A stretch of 64,000 bases of DNA from Oreohelix idahoensis (lineage: Eukaryota; Mollusca; Gastropoda; Stylommatophora; Oreohelicidae): contig JAMPIV010015274.1 in the NCBI GenBank assembly GCA_024509875.1, positions 315,001-379,000 on the forward strand, given 5' to 3'. Shown piece after piece: positions 1 through 14,600 of this stretch. The position numbers were made by a program, and so were the translations under genes. The notes beneath the pieces were generated by a model that saw only the letters and a program-made list of their open reading frames with translations, was not told the DNA's origin and ran no database searches. Within the stretch, counting starts at the first letter, position 1. Every line of letters starts with the position of its first letter.

Positions 1-26
1 GGGTGATCAGCATATATATATATATA

Positions 27-4097
<4,071 letters not shown>

Positions 4098-4190
<93 letters not shown>

Positions 4191-4200
4191 ATATATATAC

Positions 4201-4294
<94 letters not shown>
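4098..4294. repeat. (AT)n microsatellite
   Basis: Nearly 200 bp of AT repeats with a few C interruptions near 4189-4212. It marks the 5' break of LINE-A, so both ends of LINE-A touch TA tracts. Confidence 0.95.
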
Positions 4295-4296
<2 letters not shown>

Positions 4297-4886
4297 ATGG
4301 TTGTTAAGACGTAAGATTGATTAAATACATTTTAGTTTTTTATAGATACACCCATCCTCCGGTATTACGCTGTTCGGTTAGCGCTTTTTCGCTATAACGC
4401 TTTTTTTTTATTATATGCCATATTTCTGTTATTCACTTAAAAAATTCAATCTTACGCTGAGCGCTAAACTCCGTGGGAGGCAGGAATATGACTTTCGCAT
4501 GCTCATCAAGTTTATTCAGATGGCCAAGAAGCATTGTAATTTCTGGGATAATGAAGCATGACCCCAAAATGGAATGCAGTTGTGTGTAAATCCGTAACAT
4601 AGAACAAAATATTAATTGCTACAAAGTGTTTCTTGAAGAGAAAAAGTGAAGGTGGCAAAGCAAGCTCGATTTTTTTAAAGTCTTCTGAATACCTTCGGCC
4701 CCCTTTGATCAAACAGCCTTGCCTTCAACGTCTGTAGCCAGAAAAAAAACATTTTCAACACTCAACACCTTCTCCTAACCAGCCGCCTGATGATGATGAT
4801 GGCAGCTCTGCAGTGGCAACTGTAGCCACAAGCAACGGAAGTAGCAGCGATTAAAGTTCTACAATATTTTTTTTAAGTACTATAAT
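4295..4886. other. Unassigned stretch
   Basis: AT-rich DNA without a supported gene. The segment around 4350-4400 alternates GCT/CGC-rich words and may be a degraded repeat. No domain is recognisable in its short ORFs. Confidence 0.4.
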
Positions 4887-5488
4887 ATGTATGTTACGTC
4901 GGTCGGTCTCACTCAAAATAGTAACTCGCGCCAGAAAAAAAAATGCGCAACGCACGGTGTGCAACTTGCGAGGCGTGGGTGTTATGTAAAACAAATACTT
5001 TGTTTTTTTTTTTTATATTCTTTCACGAAATTAGTAGCGCTCGACCAAGAAAAAGTGCGTAAAAATTGGAGTGCATGAGCCCTCACCCGATGTACAAATC
5101 ATGAAAACTTGAAAGTTTTTGTTAAAACCACTTACTATCAGGGAACACTCTTTGAAAACAATCCACGCACTTTCACACAAAATGTTGTCATCAAAGAACT
5201 TTTAAATTGAATCTAAAATAACATAATTCTCGCCGTGTACGTTGGTCACAGCTGAGGAATGCAACCGTGTTGAAAAATTGTATTGTTTCCATTAGATATA
5301 CTCTACCGAAAATAGTTACAATCAACAAAGAAAGGCGTTCAAATGACGGTGTTCATGAACAGTTTGATTACAATGTATAATGGAAAGAAACCAAAAACAC
5401 TCTAAGAATATACTTCTATCTGCTCATCTGGGAACGGAAACAGCACTCTATAATTAAAAACCCGTCAAGTTTGACGGGTTATTGCTAG
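4887..5488 (+). mobile_element. Helitron-like non-autonomous element, copy 1
   Basis: This is the first of two related copies in head-to-tail order. Its 3' end has a perfect 10-bp-stem palindrome (AACCCGTCAA, GT, TTGACGGGTT; 5459-5480), then ATTG, then CTAG and T. A hairpin followed by CTRR and T is the Helitron 3' signature. The homologous part starts at 4887; the first about 25 bases of copy 2 are missing here, so this copy looks 5'-truncated. It codes for nothing recognisable. Confidence 0.55.
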
Positions 5489-5986
5489 TCCCATCCCAAC
5501 TAACATAATTACCGATGTATGTTACGTCGGTCGTTCTCACTAAAAATAGTAACTCGCGCCAGAAAAAAAGTGCGCAACGCACGGTGTGCAACTTGCGCGG
5601 CGTGGGTGTTATAAAAAACAAATACTTCGGTTTTATTTTTATTTATTTTTTTATTCTTTCACGAAAGTTCACACGAAATGTTGTCGTCAAAGAACTTTTA
5701 AATTGAATCTAAAATAACACAATTCTCGCCGTGTGTACATTGGTCACAGCTGAGGAATGCAACCGTGTTGAAAAATTGTATTGTTTCCAATAGATATACT
5801 CTCCCGAAAATAGTTACAATCAACAAAGAAAAGCGTTCAAATGACGGTGTTCGTGAACAGTTTGATTACACTGTATAATGGAAAGAAACCAAAAACACTC
5901 TAAGAATGTACTTCTATCTGCTCATCCGGGAACGGAAACAGCACACTATAATTAAAAACCCGTCAAGTTTGACGGGTTATTGCTAG
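5489..5986 (+). mobile_element. Helitron-like non-autonomous element, copy 2
   Basis: It begins with TCCCATCCC directly after the CTAG of copy 1, so the two are joined without a spacer, and TC is the expected Helitron 5' terminus. The body matches copy 1 closely but lacks about 140 bp present there (around 5035-5175). It ends with the same hairpin (5957-5978) and CTAG (5983-5986), followed by T. Confidence 0.55.
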
Positions 5987-6212
5987 TATATACATAATAT
6001 CTTGTTTGTGTTCAATATGTCTTGTTAGTTTGATTTGGTTTGGTTTGATAGTTATATGTAGTAAATAAATATTGTTACGGTAACTGGTTTGTATGTTTGT
6101 TTGGTTTTTTTTCGAATCACTTTTTACCTAATTTTGATACAACTTTCTGAGCCTCGGGGACGAATTCATTTGATTTCTATTAATTCTGATGGGAAATCAC
6201 TTTTTGTTTAGC

Positions 6213-6247
<35 letters not shown>

Positions 6248-6533
6248 GTTTGCACTCGAGTTTTCTAGAACTAATTAACAGCAATAAGCGGGGGATTGCT
6301 GTAATATACTGTATATAAATTTGGAACTTCGTGGAAAGATTTGCGTTAGTTTTTAAATAAATTTGACATTTTGTTTACAAAATGACATTTCTAATATACA
6401 GAACACCAGTACTGCCGACGTTTAAATAAAATGCAAATGTGTTGTTATTTTAAGTATAGGACAAACTGATCTGTCAGCACACTGGTGCACAATTTGGGTT
6501 GTTATTTTTTTTTTTTTCATTAAAAAGTGAATG
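5987..6533. other. AT-rich stretch with poly-T
   Basis: No gene seen. A run of T occupies about 6221-6246. Confidence 0.5.
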
Positions 6534-7404
6534 ATTAAAACCAGGTCTGTGGAGTCGGACAAAATTTTTCTGACTTCGACTAATGATTGGAATCCAACTC
6601 ATAAATTATTAATCTCGTCATACATGATCATAAGTTTAATATATGCATAGAGACTAACTAAAATCAGAGTACACATACTGCAACCTCGCCTGTCATTTGC
6701 TTTGAGCATAATTCTTGCACATGAATGATGGCGATATATACTTGTAATTAATAGGCAACGCAAAAGTCTTTTTTAACTGTAACAGCCATCATTTATTACA
6801 TGAGGCTAAAAACTACAATGTTTTTAATAGCTGCAAACCTAAAAGGTTAAATACATTTTTTTGTTAATGTTGATACTAAGAGCTTATCTTCATCTCCTGG
6901 AAAAAATGAACATTTTGAAGTTTAATTTGTTCTAAGATGGAGGATCGCTTTAATTATACCTCCTTCACTGTTGCTCTCAAGTCGGATCTTACAATTCGGA
7001 GGGCAGAGAAAGAACGCTCTACACTTGTGTGTGTGGAACAGTTGCAACAATAAGAGTTGCGTTTCGCACAGTTGAGAAGTATCGAGGTATTAACTATTCT
7101 GCCTGTATCTTTGATCTGCGGTCAATTATTTCTACCTCATGCAGCGCATTGTTAAATTCCAGCTTACATTTTAATATTTCAGTTTCTTTCTCTACTTTCC
7201 TCTACGTTTGATCGGTAGCGCTTTGATTGCTCATGCTCATCTAGATGGTGTTTTTTTTTTTTTAAATCCAGACCATCTTCAGTATCCAACGATGTTTTTT
7301 CGGGCAATGAGTTGTTGTTTTGTGGTGACTGTTGTAAAGCCACTTACTTGAGCATCAAACCTGTCATTCGAGTAGCAACTTCATATAATGGAATTTTTGC
7401 TTTG

Positions 7405-7575
7405 CCTTGCCTTTCATTTGTTATGATTACCTGGTATATTCATTCATTCATTCATTATCCTTTGTTCTCCTTACGAAGCATGGAACCACCGCTGCTGATG
7501 GTCCCTTTACAGGAAACATGCACCCAGAGGCGTCCCTCAGGTATTTGGCACCCGGAGCGGATTATACCCTTGGCA
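7405..7575 (+). mobile_element. SINE-1 fragment
   Basis: Carries the family words CTCCTTACGAAGCATGGAAC and GGTCCCTTTACAGGAAAC seen in many other copies in the window. The 3' half is missing. Confidence 0.6.
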
Positions 7576-7869
7576 ATAAAAAGAAGCACTTGCAAGTACA
7601 TTTTCAACAGTAAGTACTATAATAATAGTGTCCGATGGCATCCCCTACCTGGCTGTAATTGTATTTTGTTTGCTTAAATGTGATGATGTGTATGAGAATG
7701 AGCAGATATACATTTTTACAGCTCGAAGATGTGTCCTTCTACAGAAGTGCGTAAGAAATTATTATTATTATTTCATTTTCCCTCAACAATGTACAGATAT
7801 AAGCGAGAATATGTTTATGTAATTTGTGTATTGATGTTTAATGACACATTCAAAAATGCAGATTAATTG

Positions 7870-8425
7870 CTGATGAACACATGAGTGGGTGTCGGGATAC
7901 AGAATGAAAGATAAAGGACTGGATGGTCGGACAGACCTGGGTCCCCAATTCTTTACCCTTTTAAATAAAGTTATGTCCATCTATCTCTCCTACTGATTCT
8001 GCTCTTGGGTTAAGGAGGGCAAAGAAATAACACCAAGTCTCACCTCCTTCATGAGCAGACTGTCAAATACTTCATGAGTTCTGATACCATGCCACCTAAT
8101 CTGATTATGCTTGAAATCATAATTTACTGTACGTTTTTTTTTTTTTAATGTTTTTTTTTTTTAAATTTAATTAAATTTAATTTTTTTTATATTTGTTTAA
8201 TGAACAATACTTAATTTTGATTATGACTACATACTGTAAACACACGCTGTCATATTACCTTTATAAGGTTGCATGCCTTCATATTAATGATTTAAGTAAC
8301 ATGTGGGAATGAAAGGATATAATATGCAAGATAAATGAGAGTGGAAGGGCAGAATGTTAGACGGGCCTGCGCGCCCAATTCTTAACCCTTCGAAAATAAA
8401 GTTTGTTCGTTCGTTCGTTCGTTCA
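7870..8425 (+). repeat. Two copies of a (GTTC)n-tailed repeat
   Basis: Two related segments at about 7895-7975 and 8330-8425 both contain CCCAATTCTTTA or CCCAATTCTTAACCC followed by AAATAAAGTT. The second ends in GTTCGTTCGTTCGTTC. A shared 3' end with a tetranucleotide tail suggests a small retroposon family. Confidence 0.5.
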
Positions 8426-8469
8426 CCCGGGGCGGTCCCCTTAGTACGCCACTGCCTGCACGAAACATT

Positions 8470-8635
8470 CACATTATCTTGCAGTTGTGGTTTCTGTGGT
8501 AGTTTTTTTTTTAATATGATGGGGTTGCCAGTTCTAAGCACAAATCATGTTAGTCGCCTTATACGACAAGCATGAAGGTGCAGTAGTTGTTGCTTTACTT
8601 GTCTCTTCAAAGACCCTCGGAACTACACGATTCAC
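8470..8635 (+). mobile_element. SINE-1 fragment
   Basis: The 3' half of SINE-1: a GTTAGTCGCCTTATACGACA block, then CTCTTCAAAGACCC and GGAACTACACG. It lies inside the hAT-type element. Confidence 0.55.
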
Positions 8636-8823
8636 TCGATACATTGGGTCAACATAAATGGCAGCTAAAGGAATGTGTTTGTCCAATAGATGGTTTTCTC
8701 GGAGAAGGGTGTTCGGGAATTTTAAAATTATGAGAGGAGTCGGAGTCGGGGAGTTTGTAACCGACTACGACTCCGACTCTATATAAAACCACGCCTCCTC
8801 GATTCCGAAGCCCTGAGTAAAAC

Positions 8824-9107
8824 AATAAAATTACCTTAAATTTCGAATAAAACACACATATTAAATATTTTATTTCAGTTCTATACATCTATTTTAATAT
8901 AATTTATGTTGGATTTAAAATGAAGAAAAAAAAAAGAAAAAAAAACTGGAGCAAAGTAGCAGTCAAAATTGTATGTGCTCCGGCTCCGCAGGAGTTCAGG
9001 GTAAATACATACTGCTGCGCCACTGCTCCGATCTCCAACTCTGAACTCGGCTTTAAAGGCATGACTACAACAGTGTAAAACCCTAGCACACGAAGGTTGA
9101 AAGTACA
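8824..9107. other. Unassigned stretch
   Basis: AT-rich. It includes an A-rich run at about 8928-8946 and a GC-richer piece (8975-9060, CTCCGGCTCCGC) that may be a degraded repeat. No gene supported. Confidence 0.4.
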
Positions 9108-9142
9108 AATCTTCTCGGCCTTTTAACTAAGATCAAAGTTTT
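9108..9142 (+). pseudogene. U2 snRNA 5'-end-like fragment
   Basis: The words TCTTCTCGGCCTTTT and CTAAGATCAA reproduce the highly conserved 5' end of U2 snRNA with one short mismatch block (AA for GG). The match fades after about 35 bases and the branch-site-pairing region is not preserved, so this is a fragment, not a working gene. Confidence 0.55.
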
Positions 9143-9231
9143 GATGTCAATCAATAAACCTTATTCTTCACCCCAAAAAGTGTACAAATAATATTTTTAA
9201 AAAAATAATAATACAAAGCTACTTGCTCCGT

Positions 9232-9910
9232 GTAGCTCCTGGTGGTTTTCTGACAAGACAAAGAAAGAATATGTCTACTGCTGCTTTCTCAAGCATGTCG
9301 TTGTGGCGACAAATAGAAGGTTCTGTATGGGGCTGGGAACCCCATAGAGTACAACAAATTGCTATAGATCAGAACCACCCAGTGGCGTCACGGGGGGGGG
9401 GGGTGTAGGGGGAAGGGGGTTGCGGACCGCACCGGGTGATACCATCAAAGGGGGTGACACCAAAATGACTGTCTATAAAATTTGTGTGCAGTGTTTCAGC
9501 AGAAATTTATTATTTTTTATAAATATATCCCTGTAGTTAGTTTTAACCACAAAAACATTTTTCGTAAGCCCAGCATACATGTACTGTATCAAATACCTAC
9601 GTTTTTAATTCGAATTCTATTGTTTTCTTACCGAATTTTCACTTTAACCACATGAAACTACGTAAATGTAAATACATTTAGGCTGTCCGTATGATACTGT
9701 AATTTAAAGGTGTAATTTTAATTTTGCTAGTTGTTTATGTCACTCTATTGCCATTACATTCAGTGATATACGGGAATTACGATTTACGAGTAACATTAGT
9801 ACAAAAACATTACTAAGGATTCTGTATGGTCTGGAACGGGAGGAGGTCCATGCGGGTGACACCATGAGTTACAGCACTAGTGACGCCACTCAACCACCGC
9901 TGCAAGGGCA
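9232..9910 (-). mobile_element. SINE-1 copy split by a MITE
   Basis: On the - strand the SINE-1 consensus is readable from about 9910 to 9891 and resumes from 9379 to 9232 (GACAAAGAAAGAATATGTC and neighbouring words). The gap is the 511-bp MITE listed separately. Confidence 0.6.
9380..9890. mobile_element. MITE with AGTGGCGTCAC inverted repeats
   Basis: Ends read AGTGGCGTCAC (from 9381) and GTGACGCCACT (to 9890), a perfect 11-bp inverted repeat. The flanks GAACCACC and CAACCACC match at 7 of 8 positions, suggesting an 8-bp duplication and a hAT-type origin. It has no coding capacity. A G run lies at 9392-9404. Confidence 0.65.
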
Positions 9911-11508
9911 CAAGAATACTTGTACAATTCTGGGAAAGAATAACACGAACCTCTGCCTACACTCAACTACGAGTACATGGACGCGATAACTTACTTGCCC
10001 AAAGGACAAGGACGTACTTCACATTTAACAACTGCACAAATCACGTATGTAAAATAATCGACACCACAACCCACATGGTTCTAGTCTCCACACAAGTGTA
10101 TTCACCTTTTGAAACTGTTGACTTTTATTTACTTTCGGATAAGCACAGAATATTTGTATAACACCGGAAATTTACCATGGGCAGCCCAGCCTATTAATGA
10201 CGCAATCACTTCTGTTGTTCCCCTATTATACAGCATAGGTCAGACTACACAAGACAAAGACCTTAATACTGTGTCTAGTAAATGATAGAAGACTAAGAAC
10301 AGTAAGTACAGGACAGAGGGTAGGTTTTGGTATTGTATAAACATTTATAAAACATAAGGAAGGGAAACCCGAGGCCTGTAAACAGTAAATAAATATTAGA
10401 CAAACATAAAGGTATGTTTTCAGGCACTCGTAAGAAATAAAGAAATAGAAAACTAGACGACAGAAAAACAACAAACGTGAGTGGCTTACCCAGGACCTTC
10501 CGTGCGACAACCCCGCCTAGCTATGCAAGCGAATCACACTATCCCCCCTGCCATCTAGGCATCACCAAAAATGATGCTTCGATGACGGGTCATTAGTGCG
10601 ACCAGCAACAAACAGGACACAATAACATCTGTTTAACAATCTAAACTCAGGAACTACCTATGCGTGTACACGTGGCACTGGTAAAAATTATGGTTCAACA
10701 ACTGCTGCGGAAATTCCTGACATATGAGGGGAAAAACACAAAGGTTAAAGAAAAGCGATGTAGAGGTATCGACAACTTCCAACTGACCTCTGCTTTCTTT
10801 AAAAAAAATATTCAAGTCGATGTCAAATGGTATTTGAAGAAGAAGAAGAAGAAGAAGAAGAAGAAGAAGAAGAAGAGGAGGAGGAGGAGGAGGTCACCAC
10901 AATTTTACACCTTTAATTCACTCTATTTGTACTGAGTGAAGAGAAAAATGATGCCGTATTTAGATATTGGAAATCAAAATTATTATCTCGAATTAGACAC
11001 ACTATATATCCTAATTATAACCCATCAGAGATTAAACCGAATTTTTTTTAGAAGAAGTAGAAGAAGAAAGTTAAAGTAAGCGGTTCCTTTGCTAGTTTAT
11101 GTTGGCCTGGCGAATCGGTTGATTCCTGTTTAGAATTTTTTAAAATACTCATTCATTGTAAACTTTGTCAGCTGTTTATTACTGTCGTTATTTTTAGCCC
11201 AGATTTCTGAGCCCTTGTAGTGGACTGATTTATAATTTGAGTAAAATATTTATGGTATAACATTGCACACTTTTGGGCCCATTTACAATCGCCTAAAATG
11301 TGGCAACGCCCTTGGGATTGTCGTAAGATGTTGTACCTGAAATGTGTATTATGACAACGTCACGTTGTCTTATTAATGTAAGAAATTCTTGGCTCTATAC
11401 ATGTGCAAAATTATTAATTTATAGGCCTTCACGTGAAAGATAATTTAAAAGATTATTGCGACAATTGATTCTATTTTTGTTTTGTTTGCCAGCGTGTAAA
11501 CGACCAAG
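9911..11508. other. Upstream region of exon 1
   Basis: No gene or clear transposon end seen. It contains a GAA/GAG microsatellite at 10837-10892. If exon 1 is correct the PDXDC1 promoter should lie near its end, but no TATA box or other dependable promoter motif was identified. Confidence 0.4.
10837..10892. repeat. (GAA)n/(GAG)n microsatellite
   Basis: About 13 GAA units grade into seven GAG units. It is a purine tract able to form triplex DNA in principle. The local ORF of Lys and Arg is an artefact of the repeat. Confidence 0.9.
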
Positions 11509-11652
11509 ATGGCAACCCTAATCGCAACAGAAAGCTCTCCCGAGAAGCCAGTTGAACCGGTCATTGAAAGAACAGTAGAGGAAAAGCAGACTAAGCTAAA
11601 GGGTTTATGGGGAGAATACACTCCTCCAACAATCGAAGGCAACATTTTCAGG
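11509..11652 (+). CDS. PDXDC1: PDXDC1 candidate exon 1 (start codon)
   Basis: The ATG in AAGATGG context opens 48 codons rich in Glu and Lys, ending in GNIFR before donor GTAATT. The donor is phase 0 and exon 2 needs phase 0, which supports the join. The N-terminus of this family is poorly conserved, so homology does not help. An alternative first exon within the 14.5-kb intron cannot be excluded. Confidence 0.5.
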
Positions 11653-14600
11653 GTAATTGCATACAGATTAGGTCTTGCATTAAGTATATCGACCGGTTAA
11701 GTGTAGGCCTACAGATAATACTACGCAAACTGTTGGCGTTGTTAATGGTTCATTCAGTGATGTTAATTGTTCCTGTTGGGTGAGTGTTAATAGTGCTATA
11801 GTTGTTGCTTTAATTGTTCCTGTTAGTTTATTGTTAAAAGTGAGGTAGGCCTAGTTGTTGATTATCAAGAGTTGCCCATACCAGTCCTCAGTGTTAGTAC
11901 CTGGTTGTTCGTCCATCACGGGTGATGAAGACCACTCTGTTCATCCAATTATTTAAGAATATGTTAGGTTAGTCTATGGGTACGAAGGTGACTGAAGAGC
12001 CCGATGCGGGCCTGGAAAGATCTTGGACAGTGTGGGCAGGGAATGTTTGCTTCATGTGAAGGTTTTATTTCACGGTCCTTTCTAGCTTGTCTCCGCTGTT
12101 CCGCTGCTGCTCTTCTGGATGATTCGCATGCTGCTGCACCTTTACGAAGAGATGTGCGCCAAGCAGTTCGGTCTTGCGCAGCAGCTTCCCATGTGTCTGG
12201 GTTTATGTCAAAGGTTTTCAATGACGTCTTTAACGTGTCTTTGAAGCGCTTCTTTTGGCCACCATGGGAGCGTTTACCCTTCTGCATCTCACCATAAAAG
12301 AGTATCTTTGGCAGTCGATGGTCTGGCATGCGGACTACATGACCTGCCCAGCGAATTTGTGACTGCATCAGAATAGTATCAATACTAGGGATACCAGCTC
12401 TGTCAAGAACGGCGGTATCCGGGATCTTGTCTTGCCATTTGATGTTCAATATCTTCCTGAGACAGACTGTATGGAAGTGGTTTAGCTTCTTTACGTGGCG
12501 CCTGTATACAGTCCATGTTTCACATGCATATAGCAGCACTGGAAGCACCGCAGCTCTGTACACCTTCAGCTTTGTCTGTAGACTAATGCCACTTCGATGC
12601 CAAACGTTGGTGTATAGTCTGCCAAATGTGCTGCTGGCTTTGGAGATCCTGGTGTTCACCTCATCATCAATGACAATGTTCTGGGATAGTGTGCTACCAA
12701 GGTATGTGAATCTGTTCACAACATTCAGTTTCTCACCATTAACCTTGATGACTGGCTCAGTATAAACTGTGCCAGGAGCTGGTTGGTACATGATTTCTGT
12801 TTTCTTCATGTTGATGGTAAGCCCAAAGTTGGCGCAGGCTTCGGAGAATCTATCCACACTATGCTGCAGATCAGCCTCTGAGCCAGCATTGAGGGCACAA
12901 TCATCAGTAAACAGAAGATCTCTGATGGTGTGTGATTTGATCTTGGTTTTTGCTTGAAGCCTCCTAAGGTTAAACAATTTTCCATCAATACGATAACTAA
13001 TGTCGATTCCTGTGTCCCCGTCTCTAAAAGCATCAGTCAGCATAGCAGAAAACATGATACTGAACAGAGTCGGTGCAAGTACGCACCCTTGTTTAACTCC
13101 ATTTGAGACGGGGAAAGGCTCTGATAGCCTTTGACCAGTGTTAGTACCTAGTAGTGTGTGATACGGGGTGAAATGAAAAACAGTGAGCCATCTGTTCAAT
13201 ACCGCCTTAAAAAAAGAATTAAGAGGCGATAAAATGGGGTTAGGTTTAGGAATCCTAAACTTAATATTAATCTTAACCCTAACTACGTGAGCGACTTAAT
13301 TAATTTGATGACATCAAAGAACAGCTCCGTCTGTTCTTCATTTCAACCTTAATATGTAGGCTATAGGCCTAGGCCTAGCCTATCTTTTTGAATTAAGAGT
13401 TTTCCTTCTTTTTGCAAAGCACAAACTATTCACCCTGGATTAAGCATCTGTTATAATAAAGTACTGAATGAAAAAATTGCCTAGAAAATTCACAAACAGC
13501 TAATAAAAGCTGGGGTTGATTGCCACGTCTTGTAAGGATAAGCAACTAACTTTAACTTTATAATAAAGTGCAAGTCTTTGGCGTTTGGTTTTTAATGGAT
13601 CATTGAATATGCCACTCTTTTACTTTGACTTCTGCTAGATGGATAATAATGTTCTTATATCACTGCTATAATGGTTCTAATGACAGAGGAAAGCACTGAG
13701 AGACAAGTTGTTTTCTTCACAGACACACTGTCAGTAATTGCAACGCTGAAGAGCCAGAATAATGTAGACTTGGATGACCTAAGAGTAATACTGCACAAAT
13801 ATGTCAGCGATTCAGAGTTTTGATACAATGGATCCCATCTCATTGTAACATCCCCAGCAATGAAGAGGCTGCCTGATTGGCAAAGAAGAGTGGAAAGCTA
13901 TCTCAGCTTGATACAGGCATAACTTTCTAGGAGGCAAAGAGTTTTATCAGAAGCAGATACGGGAACAAGTGGGATCTAGAGCATTGTAACTGTCTTTTTC
14001 TCATGTTGAGGTGATCACTGGCACAAGACAGCATACATGTTGTTAGGTGTGTAGTGCTGGCGTATGATGAACTGAGTGTGGGTGCGAATGAAGGCGCGAA
14101 TGTGTTTAGGCTCGTATATGTTGTGTCATGCAACCCATACACTCACATGCAGTAGTCAAAGATGCTTGGACACTGCAGGCACATTTCAAAACATTTATTG
14201 ACGGTAACACACACAGTAGCATCAACAGGAACAGTCAGTGTAAACAAGGTCATGCTGACCGGAAATCGTTTGGTATACATCAGGCATTCAAAAAGGCTGG
14301 TAAACATTCCAATATTCGTTCATGGTCAATAGTAATGTTATTCAATGACAGTTCCCAATGCCGCTTTGGTATCTCTGACTAAACGCGTCAGATACCTTAA
14401 TCACTTTGACATACAGGTACAACTTGGCGTTCCCCGCCAATTGCACATTATCAGGCTGTAATATATTAGCCTTAACACAGGCCTCGTTATGACGTCATCT
14501 GTGTACTTCTTCTAAGCAGGTTAACATCAACCCTGCAGTAATGCTTATGTAGATATAAATATATACCGCCAATCTGCGGTTCCCACAATATAACTTCGTC

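Larger units (their letters stand above)
6542..8815. mobile_element. hAT-type element, non-autonomous or decayed
   Basis: Imperfect terminal inverted repeats (left CAGGTCTGTGGAGTCGG; right end reads CAGGGCTTCGGAATCG on the other strand) are flanked by 8-bp target duplications ATTAAAAC (6534-6541) and AGTAAAAC (8816-8823) that match at 7 of 8 positions. An 8-bp duplication is the hAT hallmark. Subterminal GTCGGAGTCGG words lie near the right end (8735-8780). No transposase ORF is recognisable in the 2.27 kb, which also hosts SINE pieces. Confidence 0.7.

Noticed and set aside
5459..5480. Bacterial-type Rho-independent terminator look-alike
   Set aside because: The sequence is clearly animal; the hairpin occurs in two repeat copies before CTAG, which fits a Helitron 3' end.
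13136..13199. N-terminal start of the LINE-F open frame
   Set aside because: It lies beyond the 14-bp target duplication, so these codons are host flank read in frame by chance.
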